Source: Phycisphaerae bacterium RAS2 (GTDB taxonomy: Bacteria > Planctomycetota > Phycisphaerae > UBA1845 > UTPLA1). Taken from it: a DNA stretch of 64,000 bases. A program made the position numbers and the translations under genes. The notes under the pieces were generated by a model, which was given only the letters and a program-made list of their open reading frames with translations, had not been told where the DNA came from and searched no databases. The DNA lies in NCBI GenBank assembly GCA_007753915.1, contig CP036352.1, positions 3,101,306-3,165,305 of the forward strand, in the 5' to 3' direction. This document shows positions 30,030-38,329 of the stretch, in pieces (position 1 is the stretch's first letter; each line of letters starts with the position of its first letter).

Positions 30030-30230
30030 ATGCCTTCGATCATGTCGCACCCCGTTGCTCAACCTTCGACCGAACCGGCCGCCGCGCCGAACAACCAGAC
30101 AGGATTCTGGATTCGCGCGCGACGCTGGACCGCGCGGCTGGGCATGGCGGGGTTCCTGTTCTTTCTCGTCAAGGGTCTGCTCTGGCTGGCCATTCCGGCC
30201 ATCCTTGCGAAGAAGGCCCTGGAGAATTGA
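30030..30230 (+). CDS. Small single-span membrane protein
   Basis: A 66-residue protein from ATG 30030, with GGGAG eight bases upstream; an ATG at 30015 is possible. The first 25 residues are polar and Pro/Gln-rich, followed by a basic stretch (FWIRARRWTARL) and one hydrophobic span (GMAGFLFFLVKGLLWLAIPAILA) ending in a short basic tail. The order suggests N-terminus in. It is the first gene after the Fur-like operator and 65 bases ahead of the heme oxygenase, so it may act in heme or iron handling. No family was recognised. Confidence 0.7.
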   Translation: MPSIMSHPVAQPSTEPAAAPNNQTGFWIRARRWTARLGMAGFLFFLVKGLLWLAIPAILAKKALEN

Positions 30231-30238
30231 ATCGCCCT

Positions 30239-30256
30239 CGCCGGCCTTCGCGGCCG
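30239..30256 (+). other. Hairpin between the small membrane protein and heme oxygenase genes
   Basis: CCGGCC-TTCGC-GGCCGG forms a strong stem just after the small gene. The nearest T run (CTTTTT) is about 15 bases further on, so it is a poor terminator and more likely an attenuating or RNA-stabilising element before the second gene's ribosome site. Confidence 0.45.
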
Positions 30257-30295
30257 GTTGTGCCATCTGTCTTTTTATGAGAGGACCGAACGATC

Positions 30296-30994
30296 ATGCA
30301 GCTTGAAGAATCGACCGTCGCCACGCCAGCCGACATCATGGACGCCCTGCGCACCGGCACCCAAAAGCTTCACGATCAGACTGAATCCGGCGCGTTCAAT
30401 GATGCGCTGCTCAAAGGAAAGCTGCCGCTCGACTCGTACGTGGACATGCTCGGCCAGCTTCTGCTGGTGCATCGCGCGCTGGAGCGCCGACTGCGCGACC
30501 ATCGCGCCGCGCACCCCGCGATCGACCGCGTCGTGCGCGAGCACTATCTGCAGGAGCCTTATCTGCTGGATGATCTCGCCTACTTCGGTCGCAACCCGGA
30601 GCAGGTTGAACCGTTGCCGTCGGTTCAGGCGTTTGAGACGCAGATGGATGCCACGGCGAAGCAGAACCCTGCATCGTTGCTCGGCTACCTGTATGTTCTG
30701 GAAGGCAGCAACAACGGCGGGCGGTTCATCGCGCGGGCCGTTCGCCGCGTGTACAACCTCCCCGACACGCACGGCACGCGCTACCTCGATCCTTACGGCG
30801 AGCAGCAGAAGGAGTATTGGCAGGAATTCAAGGCGGACATGCGATCCGTGGAGTTCTCCGACGCCGACCGCGCCGCGATCCTTGAGGCCGCGAACCAGAT
30901 GTTCATCGCCGTGATGCGGCTGCATGTCGAGATGTATGCCCCGATCGCCGCGACGAAGCCCTCCGGCGGCAAATGCCCGTTTCACCATGGATGA
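30296..30994 (+). CDS. Biliverdin-producing heme oxygenase
   Basis: A 232-residue all-helical protein of the heme oxygenase family, which opens heme to biliverdin, CO and Fe(II). The proximal histidine is in GTQKLHDQTESG. The glycine-rich distal helix over the heme is GYLYVLEGSNNGGRFIAR. The tail ends GGKCPFHHG. Its Cys-Pro dipeptide resembles a heme-regulatory motif and may give a second heme or metal contact, but this is inference. The Fur-like operator upstream supports a role in recovering iron from heme. Electron donor genes are not adjacent. Confidence 0.9.
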   Translation: MQLEESTVATPADIMDALRTGTQKLHDQTESGAFNDALLKGKLPLDSYVDMLGQLLLVHRALERRLRDHRAAHPAIDRVVREHYLQEPYLLDDLAYFGRNPEQVEPLPSVQAFETQMDATAKQNPASLLGYLYVLEGSNNGGRFIARAVRRVYNLPDTHGTRYLDPYGEQQKEYWQEFKADMRSVEFSDADRAAILEAANQMFIAVMRLHVEMYAPIAATKPSGGKCPFHHG

Positions 30995-31127
30995 GGCGGG
31001 AGGCTCGGGGTTTGAGTCCGTCGAATTAAGACAGGACGATGCACGGTTGAAATCGTGGAGATTTCTCTCGCGCGCCTGCTCCGTTTACAGACTGCCCGGT
31101 GCATGCTCGCGCTCGGGGCTGCGTCGC

Positions 31128-31973
31128 TCAACCCCCCGCCAGCGTCCCCAATTCCCGGCTTCGCTGATACGCCGCAAGGACCGCCTGCGTGACGTGCTCG
31201 GCGACGTTGCAATCCGTCAATTTGTTCATCGCCGCCTGGGTCGTGCCGCCGGGGCTGGTCACGGCGTCACGCAATTCACTCGGCGAGGCATCGGCCTGTA
31301 ACAACATGGCGCCCGCGCCGACGCAGGCATGCGCGGCGAGCACCTGGGCCGCCTCGGGCTTCAGCCCTGCCGCGACGCCGCCCTTCATCATCATCTCGAC
31401 AAAATAATAAAAATACGCCGGTCCGCTGCCCGCGACAGCCGTGACGGCGTTCATCAGGTCCTCGCGCTCGACCTCCACACACACGCCGCCGGCATTAAAA
31501 AAGTGCCTCGCTTCTTCCATGTCGTCGTCGGTCGCCGCTTCGCCGCGGAACAGGCCCGTCACCCCGCGGCCCAGCCCGAACGGCAGGTTCGGCATGGCGC
31601 GAACGACGCGCACGTGCGGCCCGCCCAGCGCCGCCGCGATCCGTGCCGTCGATTGCCCCGCCATCACGCTGATGAACAACTGGTCAGCCGACGCGACCGG
31701 CCGAATCAATCCCGCCGCCTCGGCGAATCGCTGCGGCGTGACGCTCAACATAACCAACCGCGAATCTTTCACGACGGCGGAATGGTCAGCGGCAACGACG
31801 ACGCTGTGCGGCAACGGATGCGCCGCGAGATTCTTCGACGGTGTCACGATGATGCGATCGGGTTGAAGGTAGCCCGACTCCAGCAGGCGGCGCACGATGA
31901 CACCGGCGATGTGGCCGGTTCCGACGACGCCCAATGCAAACTTGTGAGACGTGCCCGACACAGCTATCTCCAC
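31128..31973 (-). CDS. proC: Pyrroline-5-carboxylate reductase
   Basis: A 281-residue NAD(P)H enzyme that makes L-proline from pyrroline-5-carboxylate. The Rossmann motif is LGVVGTGHIAGVIVRRL. ISVMAGQSTARI and VVRAMPNLPFGLGRGVTGL form the substrate cleft. The C-terminal signature is AVTAVAGSGPAYFYYFVEMM with later LRDAVTSPGGTTQAAM. The start is a GTG, either at 31973 (overlapping the lon stop by ten bases) or 31961, just after that stop. Either way the gene is tightly coupled to lon. Confidence 0.95.
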   Translation of the reverse strand: MEIAVSGTSHKFALGVVGTGHIAGVIVRRLLESGYLQPDRIIVTPSKNLAAHPLPHSVVVAADHSAVVKDSRLVMLSVTPQRFAEAAGLIRPVASADQLFISVMAGQSTARIAAALGGPHVRVVRAMPNLPFGLGRGVTGLFRGEAATDDDMEEARHFFNAGGVCVEVEREDLMNAVTAVAGSGPAYFYYFVEMMMKGGVAAGLKPEAAQVLAAHACVGAGAMLLQADASPSELRDAVTSPGGTTQAAMNKLTDCNVAEHVTQAVLAAYQRSRELGTLAGG

Positions 31974-34669
31974 GCTCGCGCCGTGCCGGGGCGACCGGCG
32001 CGACCGCCGCCGCGTGTGGGCACGCGCCCGCGCACCGGACCGGAAGACGCCGGCGTCGCACGGCTGCGCCTGGAAGGCGAGGCGTCCGATTTGGCGGCTC
32101 GCTTCGATGGAACTTCGACACGCTTGGATCGAGCTGGTTTGCGCCGGCGCGCGGCAGACTTGGCAGGTTTTTTCTTTTGGGCAGCTTTCTCGCCTGATCC
32201 CGCCTCCGCCGCGCCCGCGGGCCGGATTGGTTTGTCCAGGGCCGCGCGAAGCACCTCATCCACGGATTTCACCGCGACGAAGCGAACCTGCTTGCGAATC
32301 TCGGCGGGAATCTCCACGAGATCGCGCTTGTTGCGCTCGGGAATGATGATTGTCTTGATGCCGGCCTGATGCGCCGCGAGAGCCTTCTCTTTCAACCCGC
32401 CGATCGGAAGCACCAGCCCGCGCAGCGTCACCTCGCCCGTCATGGCGACGTCACTCCTGCACGGACGCTGCGTCAGCAGAGACACCAGCGCCGTGAACAT
32501 CGCCACGCCCGCCGATGGGCCGTCCTTCGGAATCGCTCCGGCCGGCACGTGCACATGCAGGTCGATCTTGGTGAGTTGTTCCGGTGAAATGCCGTACTTC
32601 CTGGCGCTCGCGCGGACGATGCTGTAGGCAGCCTGCACGCTTTCCTTCATCACATCGCCGATCTGCCCGGTCAACTGAAAAGCGCCTTTGCCGGGCATGG
32701 CGGTGGCTTCGACAAAAAGAATCTCGCCGCCCAGCGGGGTCCACGCCAGGCCGGTCACAACGCCGGGCGTACTGGTGCGCAGTGCGACATCGCGCTCGAA
32801 CTTGATCGGCCCGAGGTACTCCTCCAGCGCCTTGGGTGTGATGGAGAACGGTCCGCGCGACTTGCGCGCGATCTTGGCCGCAACACCCCGGCAGACCGTG
32901 CCGATCTCGCGCTCGAGGTTCCGCACGCCGGCCTCGGCCGTGTACGACTCGATGATGGTGCGCAGGCTGTCGGCGCTGAAGCGAATCTGCTTCGTGGTCA
33001 GGCCGTTCTCATCGCGTCGTCTTGGGACGAGGTACTTCTTCGCGATGTGCAGCTTGTCGAGTTGCGTGTAGCCGGGGATCGCGATGACTTCCATGCGGTC
33101 GCGCAGCGGCGGCGGCACGGCGTCCATGTAGTTCGCAGTGCAGATGAACATCACGCGCGACAGGTCGAACGGCACCGCGAGGTAGTGATCCTGAAATGTC
33201 GAGTTCTGTGCCGGGTCGAGCACCTCCAGCAGGGCCGACGACGGATCGCCGCGAAAATCGCTGCCGATCTTGTCCACCTCGTCAATCATGAAGACGGGGT
33301 TGTTCGCACCGGCCTTGCGTATCTCCTGCACGATGCGCCCGGGGACCGAGCCGATGTAGGTGCGCCGGTGGCCGCGGATGTCGGCTTCGTCGCGCACGCC
33401 GCCGACCGACATTCGGATGAACTTGCGGTCGATCGCGCGAGCGATGGACTGGCCGAGCGATGTCTTGCCGACGCCGGGCGGCCCGATGAAACAGAGGATC
33501 GGCCCGCGACCCTCGGGCTTGAGCTTGCGCACCGCGAGAAACTCAAGAATGCGTCGTTTGACCTTCTGCAAACCGTAGTGATCCTCGTTCAACACGCGCT
33601 CGGCCTTGGCGATGTCGAGGCGGTCCGACGTCGAAACGGCCCACGGCATTTCGCACAACCAGTGCAGGTAATCCACGCCGCCGCTGTACTCGGGCGAGCC
33701 TTGCGGCATGCGCTCGAGGCGCGCCATTTCCCGCTGGGCTTCCTTCTCGACCTCGGGCGGCATTTTTGCTTCGCTGATCGCCTTACGCAGCTCAACCAGT
33801 TCGGCTTCGCGCCCGTCGGACTCGCCCAGTTCCTTGCGAATCGCGCGAAGTTGCTCCTGCAAGAAGTACTCGCGCTGCGTCTTGTCGATCTCGCTCTTGA
33901 CCTGCGTCTGGATCTTCGCGGACAGCTCGAGGATTTCGAGCTGATTGGCCAGCGCCTGGTTGATCTTGCGCAGGCGCAGGCGCACGTCGAACGTCTCGAG
34001 CAGCTCCTGTTTCTCGACCAACCCCAGCGACAGATTCGCCGCGAGGAAATCCGCCAGCGAGCTGGGCTTCTCGATGTTGTTGAGAATCGCGATCGCGTCA
34101 TCCGGCACGCCGGGTGTCATCTCGATGACCCGAGCCGCCTGCTTGCGAGCGGTCTCGATCAGGGCGCCCAACTCGGTGGACTGCGCGAACGTGTCTTCCC
34201 GCGTGTGCGTGACGGCCTTCAGATACGGCTCGGTCTGCACCATCCGCTCGATGCCGAAGCGCATCAAAGCGTGGACGATGATGGATTGATTTCCCTCGCT
34301 AAGGTTAAGCACCTTGAGAATCGAGACGACCGTGCCGACGCGGTAAAGATCGTCAAGGCCCGGGTCCTCCACCGACGCATCCCGCTGAGCCACCACTCCG
34401 AGCACTTTCCCGGCTTCCAGCACGTCGGCCACGAGTTTCTTTGACTTTGGACGGCCGATCGTCAATGGGGCAATCGTGCCGGGAAAGACGACGGTATCGC
34501 GGATCGGCAAGATCGGAATCGTATCAGGGATGACAATTTCCGCGTCCGCCGCGAGGCTGTCTGATGCGGTTGTGGGTGCCATGATCGCGGGGGGCGCGCC
34601 CAACGGCGATGGCGGCGATGTGGGATCTTCGCCGAGGTCTGCGTCGTCGATGGCGTCGTCGGGGTTCAC
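31964..34669 (-). CDS. lon: ATP-dependent Lon protease
   Basis: A 901-residue cytosolic protease that degrades misfolded and regulatory proteins. GTG 34669 has GAGGA seven bases upstream. The N-terminal substrate domain begins at IPDTIPILPIRDTVVFPG. The AAA+ part has GPPGVGKTSLGQSIARAI and FMIDEVDKIG. The protease domain has the Ser of KDGPSAGVAMF and Lys of GGLKEKALAAHQAG. Unlike most Lon, the C terminus carries about 70 extra Lys/Arg/Pro-rich residues (PAKSAARRRKPARSKR onward), probably a nucleic-acid-binding or disordered tail. It overlaps or abuts proC. Confidence 0.97.
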   Translation of the reverse strand: MNPDDAIDDADLGEDPTSPPSPLGAPPAIMAPTTASDSLAADAEIVIPDTIPILPIRDTVVFPGTIAPLTIGRPKSKKLVADVLEAGKVLGVVAQRDASVEDPGLDDLYRVGTVVSILKVLNLSEGNQSIIVHALMRFGIERMVQTEPYLKAVTHTREDTFAQSTELGALIETARKQAARVIEMTPGVPDDAIAILNNIEKPSSLADFLAANLSLGLVEKQELLETFDVRLRLRKINQALANQLEILELSAKIQTQVKSEIDKTQREYFLQEQLRAIRKELGESDGREAELVELRKAISEAKMPPEVEKEAQREMARLERMPQGSPEYSGGVDYLHWLCEMPWAVSTSDRLDIAKAERVLNEDHYGLQKVKRRILEFLAVRKLKPEGRGPILCFIGPPGVGKTSLGQSIARAIDRKFIRMSVGGVRDEADIRGHRRTYIGSVPGRIVQEIRKAGANNPVFMIDEVDKIGSDFRGDPSSALLEVLDPAQNSTFQDHYLAVPFDLSRVMFICTANYMDAVPPPLRDRMEVIAIPGYTQLDKLHIAKKYLVPRRRDENGLTTKQIRFSADSLRTIIESYTAEAGVRNLEREIGTVCRGVAAKIARKSRGPFSITPKALEEYLGPIKFERDVALRTSTPGVVTGLAWTPLGGEILFVEATAMPGKGAFQLTGQIGDVMKESVQAAYSIVRASARKYGISPEQLTKIDLHVHVPAGAIPKDGPSAGVAMFTALVSLLTQRPCRSDVAMTGEVTLRGLVLPIGGLKEKALAAHQAGIKTIIIPERNKRDLVEIPAEIRKQVRFVAVKSVDEVLRAALDKPIRPAGAAEAGSGEKAAQKKKPAKSAARRRKPARSKRVEVPSKRAAKSDASPSRRSRATPASSGPVRGRVPTRGGGRAGRPGTARAWR

Positions 34670-34778
34670 GATGGAATCCTCGCGATTGACCGGCCCGCAG
34701 CGCGATCCATCCGAACAGCAAGCGCTGTGCGTCCCCCATATCGGTTATTCCCGAGTCTAGTCCCCTCAAAATGGAGGG

Positions 34779-35573
34779 TCAAATAACATGCGCGAAATGG
34801 AAGTCCCACTCGGCTCGAGCCGGCGGACTTGCGGTCGATCGAACGAGCAGCGTCCCATCAAAGCGCGCGTCCGTCATTGTCTTGAGAAGTGGACGGACTG
34901 CGCCCGTGATTGCCGTCCCGCGCCAAATCGCAGACCGCACACGATGTGCCAGGGCGCTAAGTCGCCCGGCCGCCCACGCAACCGTCGCGTCGTCCGCTTC
35001 AATGCCCGCACCGATCCAAGGCGAGTTCACCTGATCAAAGAACCAACGGGCTTCGGTCGGCGAATGAAAGATTCCATTTGGTGATACCATCACAACAATC
35101 TCTATGGCCCGGCGCTGGGCCTCAAACCGCACGATCGCGAGAGCCTCCAATGCGGCTCGAATCGCATCGTCATGGGGCGAATCACACGTTCCCCCGCCTG
35201 TTAACTCGATGGCTGGCAGGACGATCTGCCTCGCTCCCAGCCACGCAGCACGATCCAGCACCGCCGATAGACGCGCAAACGAGCGCCCCACCTGATGCGC
35301 CGGGCCACCTGGCTCCGCGGGCTGCGGAATCAGCCATTCGAGCGCGGTCGCTCCCGGCAGAATCAATGCCGCGATTTGAACGCCTTTCACCTGCGCCGAC
35401 TTCGCAAGTTGAACGCAATCCGATTCGCTGGAATCAACTGAAAGAACCGCGCCGGCGGACGCACTGTGATTCAAATGCATCGCTACAGACTCGTAGCCAA
35501 GCTGCGCAGCCAGATCGACCGCTTGGTCGAATGGCTCAGCCGGTAAATCAAGCGAAATGACGGGTGGCACCAC
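34779..35573 (-). CDS. Xylose-isomerase-like TIM-barrel protein (sugar phosphate isomerase/epimerase family)
   Basis: A 264-residue protein from GTG 35573, with GAGGA nine bases upstream; a TTG 18 bases earlier is less likely. Alternating strand and helix segments fit an AP-endonuclease-2/xylose-isomerase TIM barrel: VISLDLPAEPFDQAVDLAAQLGYESVAMHL, KGVQIAALILPG, GARQIVLPAIEL, EIVVMVSPNG and WIGAGIEADDATVA. Several usual metal-ligand residues cannot be picked out with confidence, so activity is uncertain. Related planctomycete proteins are annotated only as isomerase/epimerase-like. It is separated from lon by about 110 bases. Confidence 0.7.
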   Translation of the reverse strand: MVPPVISLDLPAEPFDQAVDLAAQLGYESVAMHLNHSASAGAVLSVDSSESDCVQLAKSAQVKGVQIAALILPGATALEWLIPQPAEPGGPAHQVGRSFARLSAVLDRAAWLGARQIVLPAIELTGGGTCDSPHDDAIRAALEALAIVRFEAQRRAIEIVVMVSPNGIFHSPTEARWFFDQVNSPWIGAGIEADDATVAWAAGRLSALAHRVRSAIWRGTAITGAVRPLLKTMTDARFDGTLLVRSTASPPARAEWDFHFAHVI

Positions 35574-35661
35574 GGCGTTCGTTCCTCGCAACGCCGGCTA
35601 CCGTATCGACGGCCTTGCGCGGAAGCAACGGCAGAACGCAGTAGCGACCGAAGACAGACGA

Positions 35662-35892
35662 TCAGGCAGGTTTTCGGAGATTCGCCGGCTCGCCGGCGCT
35701 CTGTGCTGACGGCTCATGGTGCTGATGCGATGGGTCGGCCTCGTAAACGGCCGCGCACTGGCGGCAGCGATAGCGACGGCCTTTCATCGAGCGCGGCAAC
35801 ACGGCGGGGTGATTGCATTGCGGACAGGTCACGTAGAGCGGCACAGCTCGATCTCCCTTTGGCTCGACAGAAGTGACGGCAGATTCTTCCAC
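35662..35892 (-). CDS. Small zinc-ribbon protein
   Basis: A 76-residue protein from GTG 35892; no strong ribosome site, so the start is uncertain. The core VTCPQCNHPAVLPRSMKGRRYRCRQCAAVYE is a four-Cys zinc ribbon like the one at the left edge of the window (CP.C...L......G...RC..C). The tail is His/Ser/Pro-rich and disordered. Such single-ribbon proteins are frequent in planctomycetes and have no known function. Confidence 0.65.
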   Translation of the reverse strand: MEESAVTSVEPKGDRAVPLYVTCPQCNHPAVLPRSMKGRRYRCRQCAAVYEADPSHQHHEPSAQSAGEPANLRKPA

Positions 35893-36081
35893 GGCAGCGG
35901 CATCCGCGCGTCCGGCCGCCTCGCCTCGACCGGGCGTAATTCACAACAGATAAGACCCTCCAGACCACCCCGACCCTGTCAGAATGGTTAACGTTGACAT
36001 ACAAGGAATAGTTCGCCATTTCGGGCGGAATATTTTGAATCCACGTTTCGCGTGGCGCGATTCTCGGACGCCGGATATCGC

Positions 36082-36110
36082 TATGGTTTCAAGACGCACG
36101 CCCCTATAAT
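36082..36110 (+). promoter_or_regulatory. Promoter of the SRP RNA gene
   Basis: A consensus -10 TATAAT at 36105-36110 with a weak -35 TATGGT at 36082-36087 (17-base spacer). Transcription would start near 36117, about 23 bases before the RNA's closing stem. An upstream hairpin CCACG-TTTCG-CGTGG lies near 36041-36055. Confidence 0.55.
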
Positions 36111-36139
36111 CCGCCCTGCCTCCGACCGCGCCGGGCGAT

Positions 36140-36253
36140 TTCAGGTGCGGCCTGGTCTCATGCAATGAGATGTCGTGGACAACGGGTCAGGCTGGAAACA
36201 GAGCAGCCCATCTGCTGCAGCCATGTGCCGTGAGTCGCTGGGCCGCACCTGAA
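36140..36253 (+). ncRNA. ffs: Signal recognition particle RNA (4.5S type)
   Basis: About 114 bases that close with the stem TTCAGGTGCGGCC (36140-36152) and GGCCGCACCTGAA (36241-36253). The apical domain-IV core reads GGTCAGGCTGGAAACAGAGC then AGCC, matching the conserved GUCAGG..GGAA...AGCAGCC region that binds Ffh. The RNA scaffolds Ffh for co-translational membrane targeting. Its place just before dnaX, ybaB and recR is the arrangement seen in many bacteria. Confidence 0.93.
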
Positions 36254-36312
36254 GCCGCTCGCATCGCGCGGGGGAACGCGTACGAATCGCAACGGAATCC
36301 AGGGAAGGACGC

Positions 36313-37812
36313 ATGTCTTACACGGTGCTGGCGAGAAAGTTTCGCAGCCAGACCTTTGACGAGGTCGTCGGGCAGGAGTCCGTCGTTCAGACGCTCCGAA
36401 ATGCGATCTCGCAGGGGCGCGTCCACCATGGGTACCTCTTCACCGGCACGCGCGGCGTCGGCAAGACGTCGATGGCGCGCATCCTCGCCAAGAGCCTGAA
36501 CTGCCTCGCGGCCGACGGGCCGACCGTGTCGCCGTGCGGCGCGTGCGACTCGTGCCTGAACGTGGCGCGCGGGGAAGACGTGGACGTGGTGGAGATCGAC
36601 GCGGCGAGCAATACGGGCGTCGATAACATCCGTGAGCTGCGGTCCAATGCGGTCTATCGCCCGGCGCGCAGCCGATTCAAAATCTACATCATCGACGAGG
36701 TTCACATGCTTAGCACGGGCGCGTTCAACGCCCTTCTCAAGACGCTCGAGGAGCCGCCCAGCCATGTGAAGTTCATCCTCGCCACGACGGAAGTTCAGAA
36801 AGTCCCGGCGACGATTCTTAGCCGCGTGCAACGATTCGATTTCCGCCCGATCGCGCCGGCCGAAATCGCGGGGCAGTTGAAACACATCTGCGACGCCGAG
36901 GGCGTAACGGTTGAAGACACGGCGCTTCGCCGCCTCGCGCGACTGGCCAACGGCTCGATGCGCGATGCCTTGTCGCTGCTCGATCAGGCGCTGTCGATGA
37001 CGACCGGCTCGCTGACGGCCGACGGACTGGCTGAACTGTTCCCCGCGGCGCACGACGAACTGGCGGCGGAGCTGATCGACAAGCTGGCCGATGGCGACGC
37101 GGCGGGCGCGCTGAACGTGCTGGACCGCTCGCTAAGCGGCGGGCAGGCGCTGGATACGTGGTGCTCGATGCTGATCGGGCAAATGCGCGACCTGATGGTT
37201 GTGCGCGTCTGCGGTTCGGAGACCGATCTCGCCGACGTGCCGCAAGTCTTGAGCGAGCGGATCGCGAAACAATCTGCGCGGTTCGACGCCGGGGCATTCG
37301 TGTACATGATCACCGTGCTCGAGGAGCTTCGCCGCAGCGTGAAGTCCAGCGGCAGCGGCCGGGCGCTGGTTGAGGCCGCGGTCGTTCGGCTCTGTGACGC
37401 GGCGAAGTTCTCGTCCATCGAGTCGCTGCTCGAGCGCGCTGAAGCGGCCGCAGGGGGCCATGCTCCTTCATCCGCGGCGTCGACCGCATCGCCATCGCAA
37501 ACAAAGATGAGCGCGCCGACTCCGCCGCGCCCTGGTCCAACTGCACCGAGCGCCGGGCCTTCCGCAGTCGCCCCACGCACGACTCCGTCAGCCCGACCCG
37601 CTCCGGCGGGCAAGCCCGCGCCGAAGCCGTCCGCCGCAGCGCCACAGACCGCGCCGCCGCGCCGGCTGACGCAGGCCGAGCTTCGCGCGGCGCAGTCTGA
37701 CCCGACGGTCCGCAACGCCCTGGAACTGTTTGGCGGACAGGTCGTGGATGTGAAGCAAGGACCGGTGGCGGAGGCCGCCAATGGGGAAGATGCCGCGCAG
37801 GAGCCGTCATGA
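36313..37812 (+). CDS. dnaX: DNA polymerase III subunits gamma/tau
   Basis: A 499-residue clamp-loader ATPase. Walker A is GTRGVGKTSMAR. The zinc motif has CGACDSC with C in LNC ahead. The DEVHMLS Walker B and SRVQRFDFRP sensor region follow. Domain III extends to about 370. A Pro/Ala/Ser-rich linker (about 385-460) precedes a short conserved end. No programmed frameshift heptamer was identified. It lies 60 bases after ffs and 155 bases before ybaB. Confidence 0.97.
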   Translation: MSYTVLARKFRSQTFDEVVGQESVVQTLRNAISQGRVHHGYLFTGTRGVGKTSMARILAKSLNCLAADGPTVSPCGACDSCLNVARGEDVDVVEIDAASNTGVDNIRELRSNAVYRPARSRFKIYIIDEVHMLSTGAFNALLKTLEEPPSHVKFILATTEVQKVPATILSRVQRFDFRPIAPAEIAGQLKHICDAEGVTVEDTALRRLARLANGSMRDALSLLDQALSMTTGSLTADGLAELFPAAHDELAAELIDKLADGDAAGALNVLDRSLSGGQALDTWCSMLIGQMRDLMVVRVCGSETDLADVPQVLSERIAKQSARFDAGAFVYMITVLEELRRSVKSSGSGRALVEAAVVRLCDAAKFSSIESLLERAEAAAGGHAPSSAASTASPSQTKMSAPTPPRPGPTAPSAGPSAVAPRTTPSARPAPAGKPAPKPSAAAPQTAPPRRLTQAELRAAQSDPTVRNALELFGGQVVDVKQGPVAEAANGEDAAQEPS

Positions 37813-37820
37813 ACGACTCG

Positions 37821-37847
37821 ATCCGAGCCGCGACCGTCAGGGAGCGC
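37821..37847. repeat. Dispersed intergenic repeat, copy 2
   Basis: ATCCGAGCCGCGACCGTCAG then GGAGCG, matching the element at 14234-14260 (one mismatch, GACCGT for GACCAT) and, reversed, 53572-53596. It begins nine bases after the dnaX stop. The 37850-37967 stretch has no other feature. Confidence 0.65.
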
Positions 37848-37967
37848 CGCGCGATGTCCGCAACCCGGCGGTGTTCGGGATGCGAAGCGAAGCAAACGCG
37901 CTGTCGGAGTTGAACAAATGAATTCGGCACGCACGAAGAAGCCGTAATTGCACAAGAGGGAGATCGA

Positions 37968-38309
37968 ATGTTCGGACAACTCGGCAACATCGCCGGCATG
38001 ATGAAGCAGGCGAAGGAACTTCAAGGCAAGATGAAGGAGATGCAGGAGTCCATCGCCGCGTCGCGCTACACGGCCGACAGCGGCGCGGGCGCGGTCACGG
38101 CGACCGTGACCGGCAAGCTGGAACTGGTCGATGTGAAGATCAACCCCGAGACGGCCAAATCGGGCGATGTCGAAATGCTTGAGGACCTGGTGAAGTCCGC
38201 CGTCTCCGCGGCGCAGCGCAAAGCGGCCGAAGGCGTCCGCGCGGAGATGGCGAAAATCACCGGCGGGCTAAACCTGCCGGGGCTGGATGGACTACTTGGC
38301 GGGGCCTAA
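37968..38309 (+). CDS. YbaB/EbfC family nucleoid-associated protein
   Basis: A 113-residue dimeric DNA-binding protein. It has the family's helical N terminus (GMMKQAKELQGKMKEMQES), the central beta-turn with GAGAVTATVTGKLELVDVKINPE, and the helical end (DLVKSAVSAAQRKAAEGVRAEMAKITGGL). The position between dnaX and recR is the classic one. Its job is nucleoid association, possibly linked to recombination. Only 20 bases separate it from recR. Confidence 0.96.
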   Translation: MFGQLGNIAGMMKQAKELQGKMKEMQESIAASRYTADSGAGAVTATVTGKLELVDVKINPETAKSGDVEMLEDLVKSAVSAAQRKAAEGVRAEMAKITGGLNLPGLDGLLGGA

Positions 38310-38329
38310 TCCGAGGAATCTGATCCACC

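Noticed and set aside
33047-34444. A 465-codon plus-strand ORF opposite lon
   Set aside because: Its His/Arg/Asp-rich text has no family features, and lon covers the region fully.
37200-37812. Programmed frameshift in dnaX
   Set aside because: No A-AAA-AAG-type slippery heptamer was seen, and the single ORF already has a normal gamma/tau layout.
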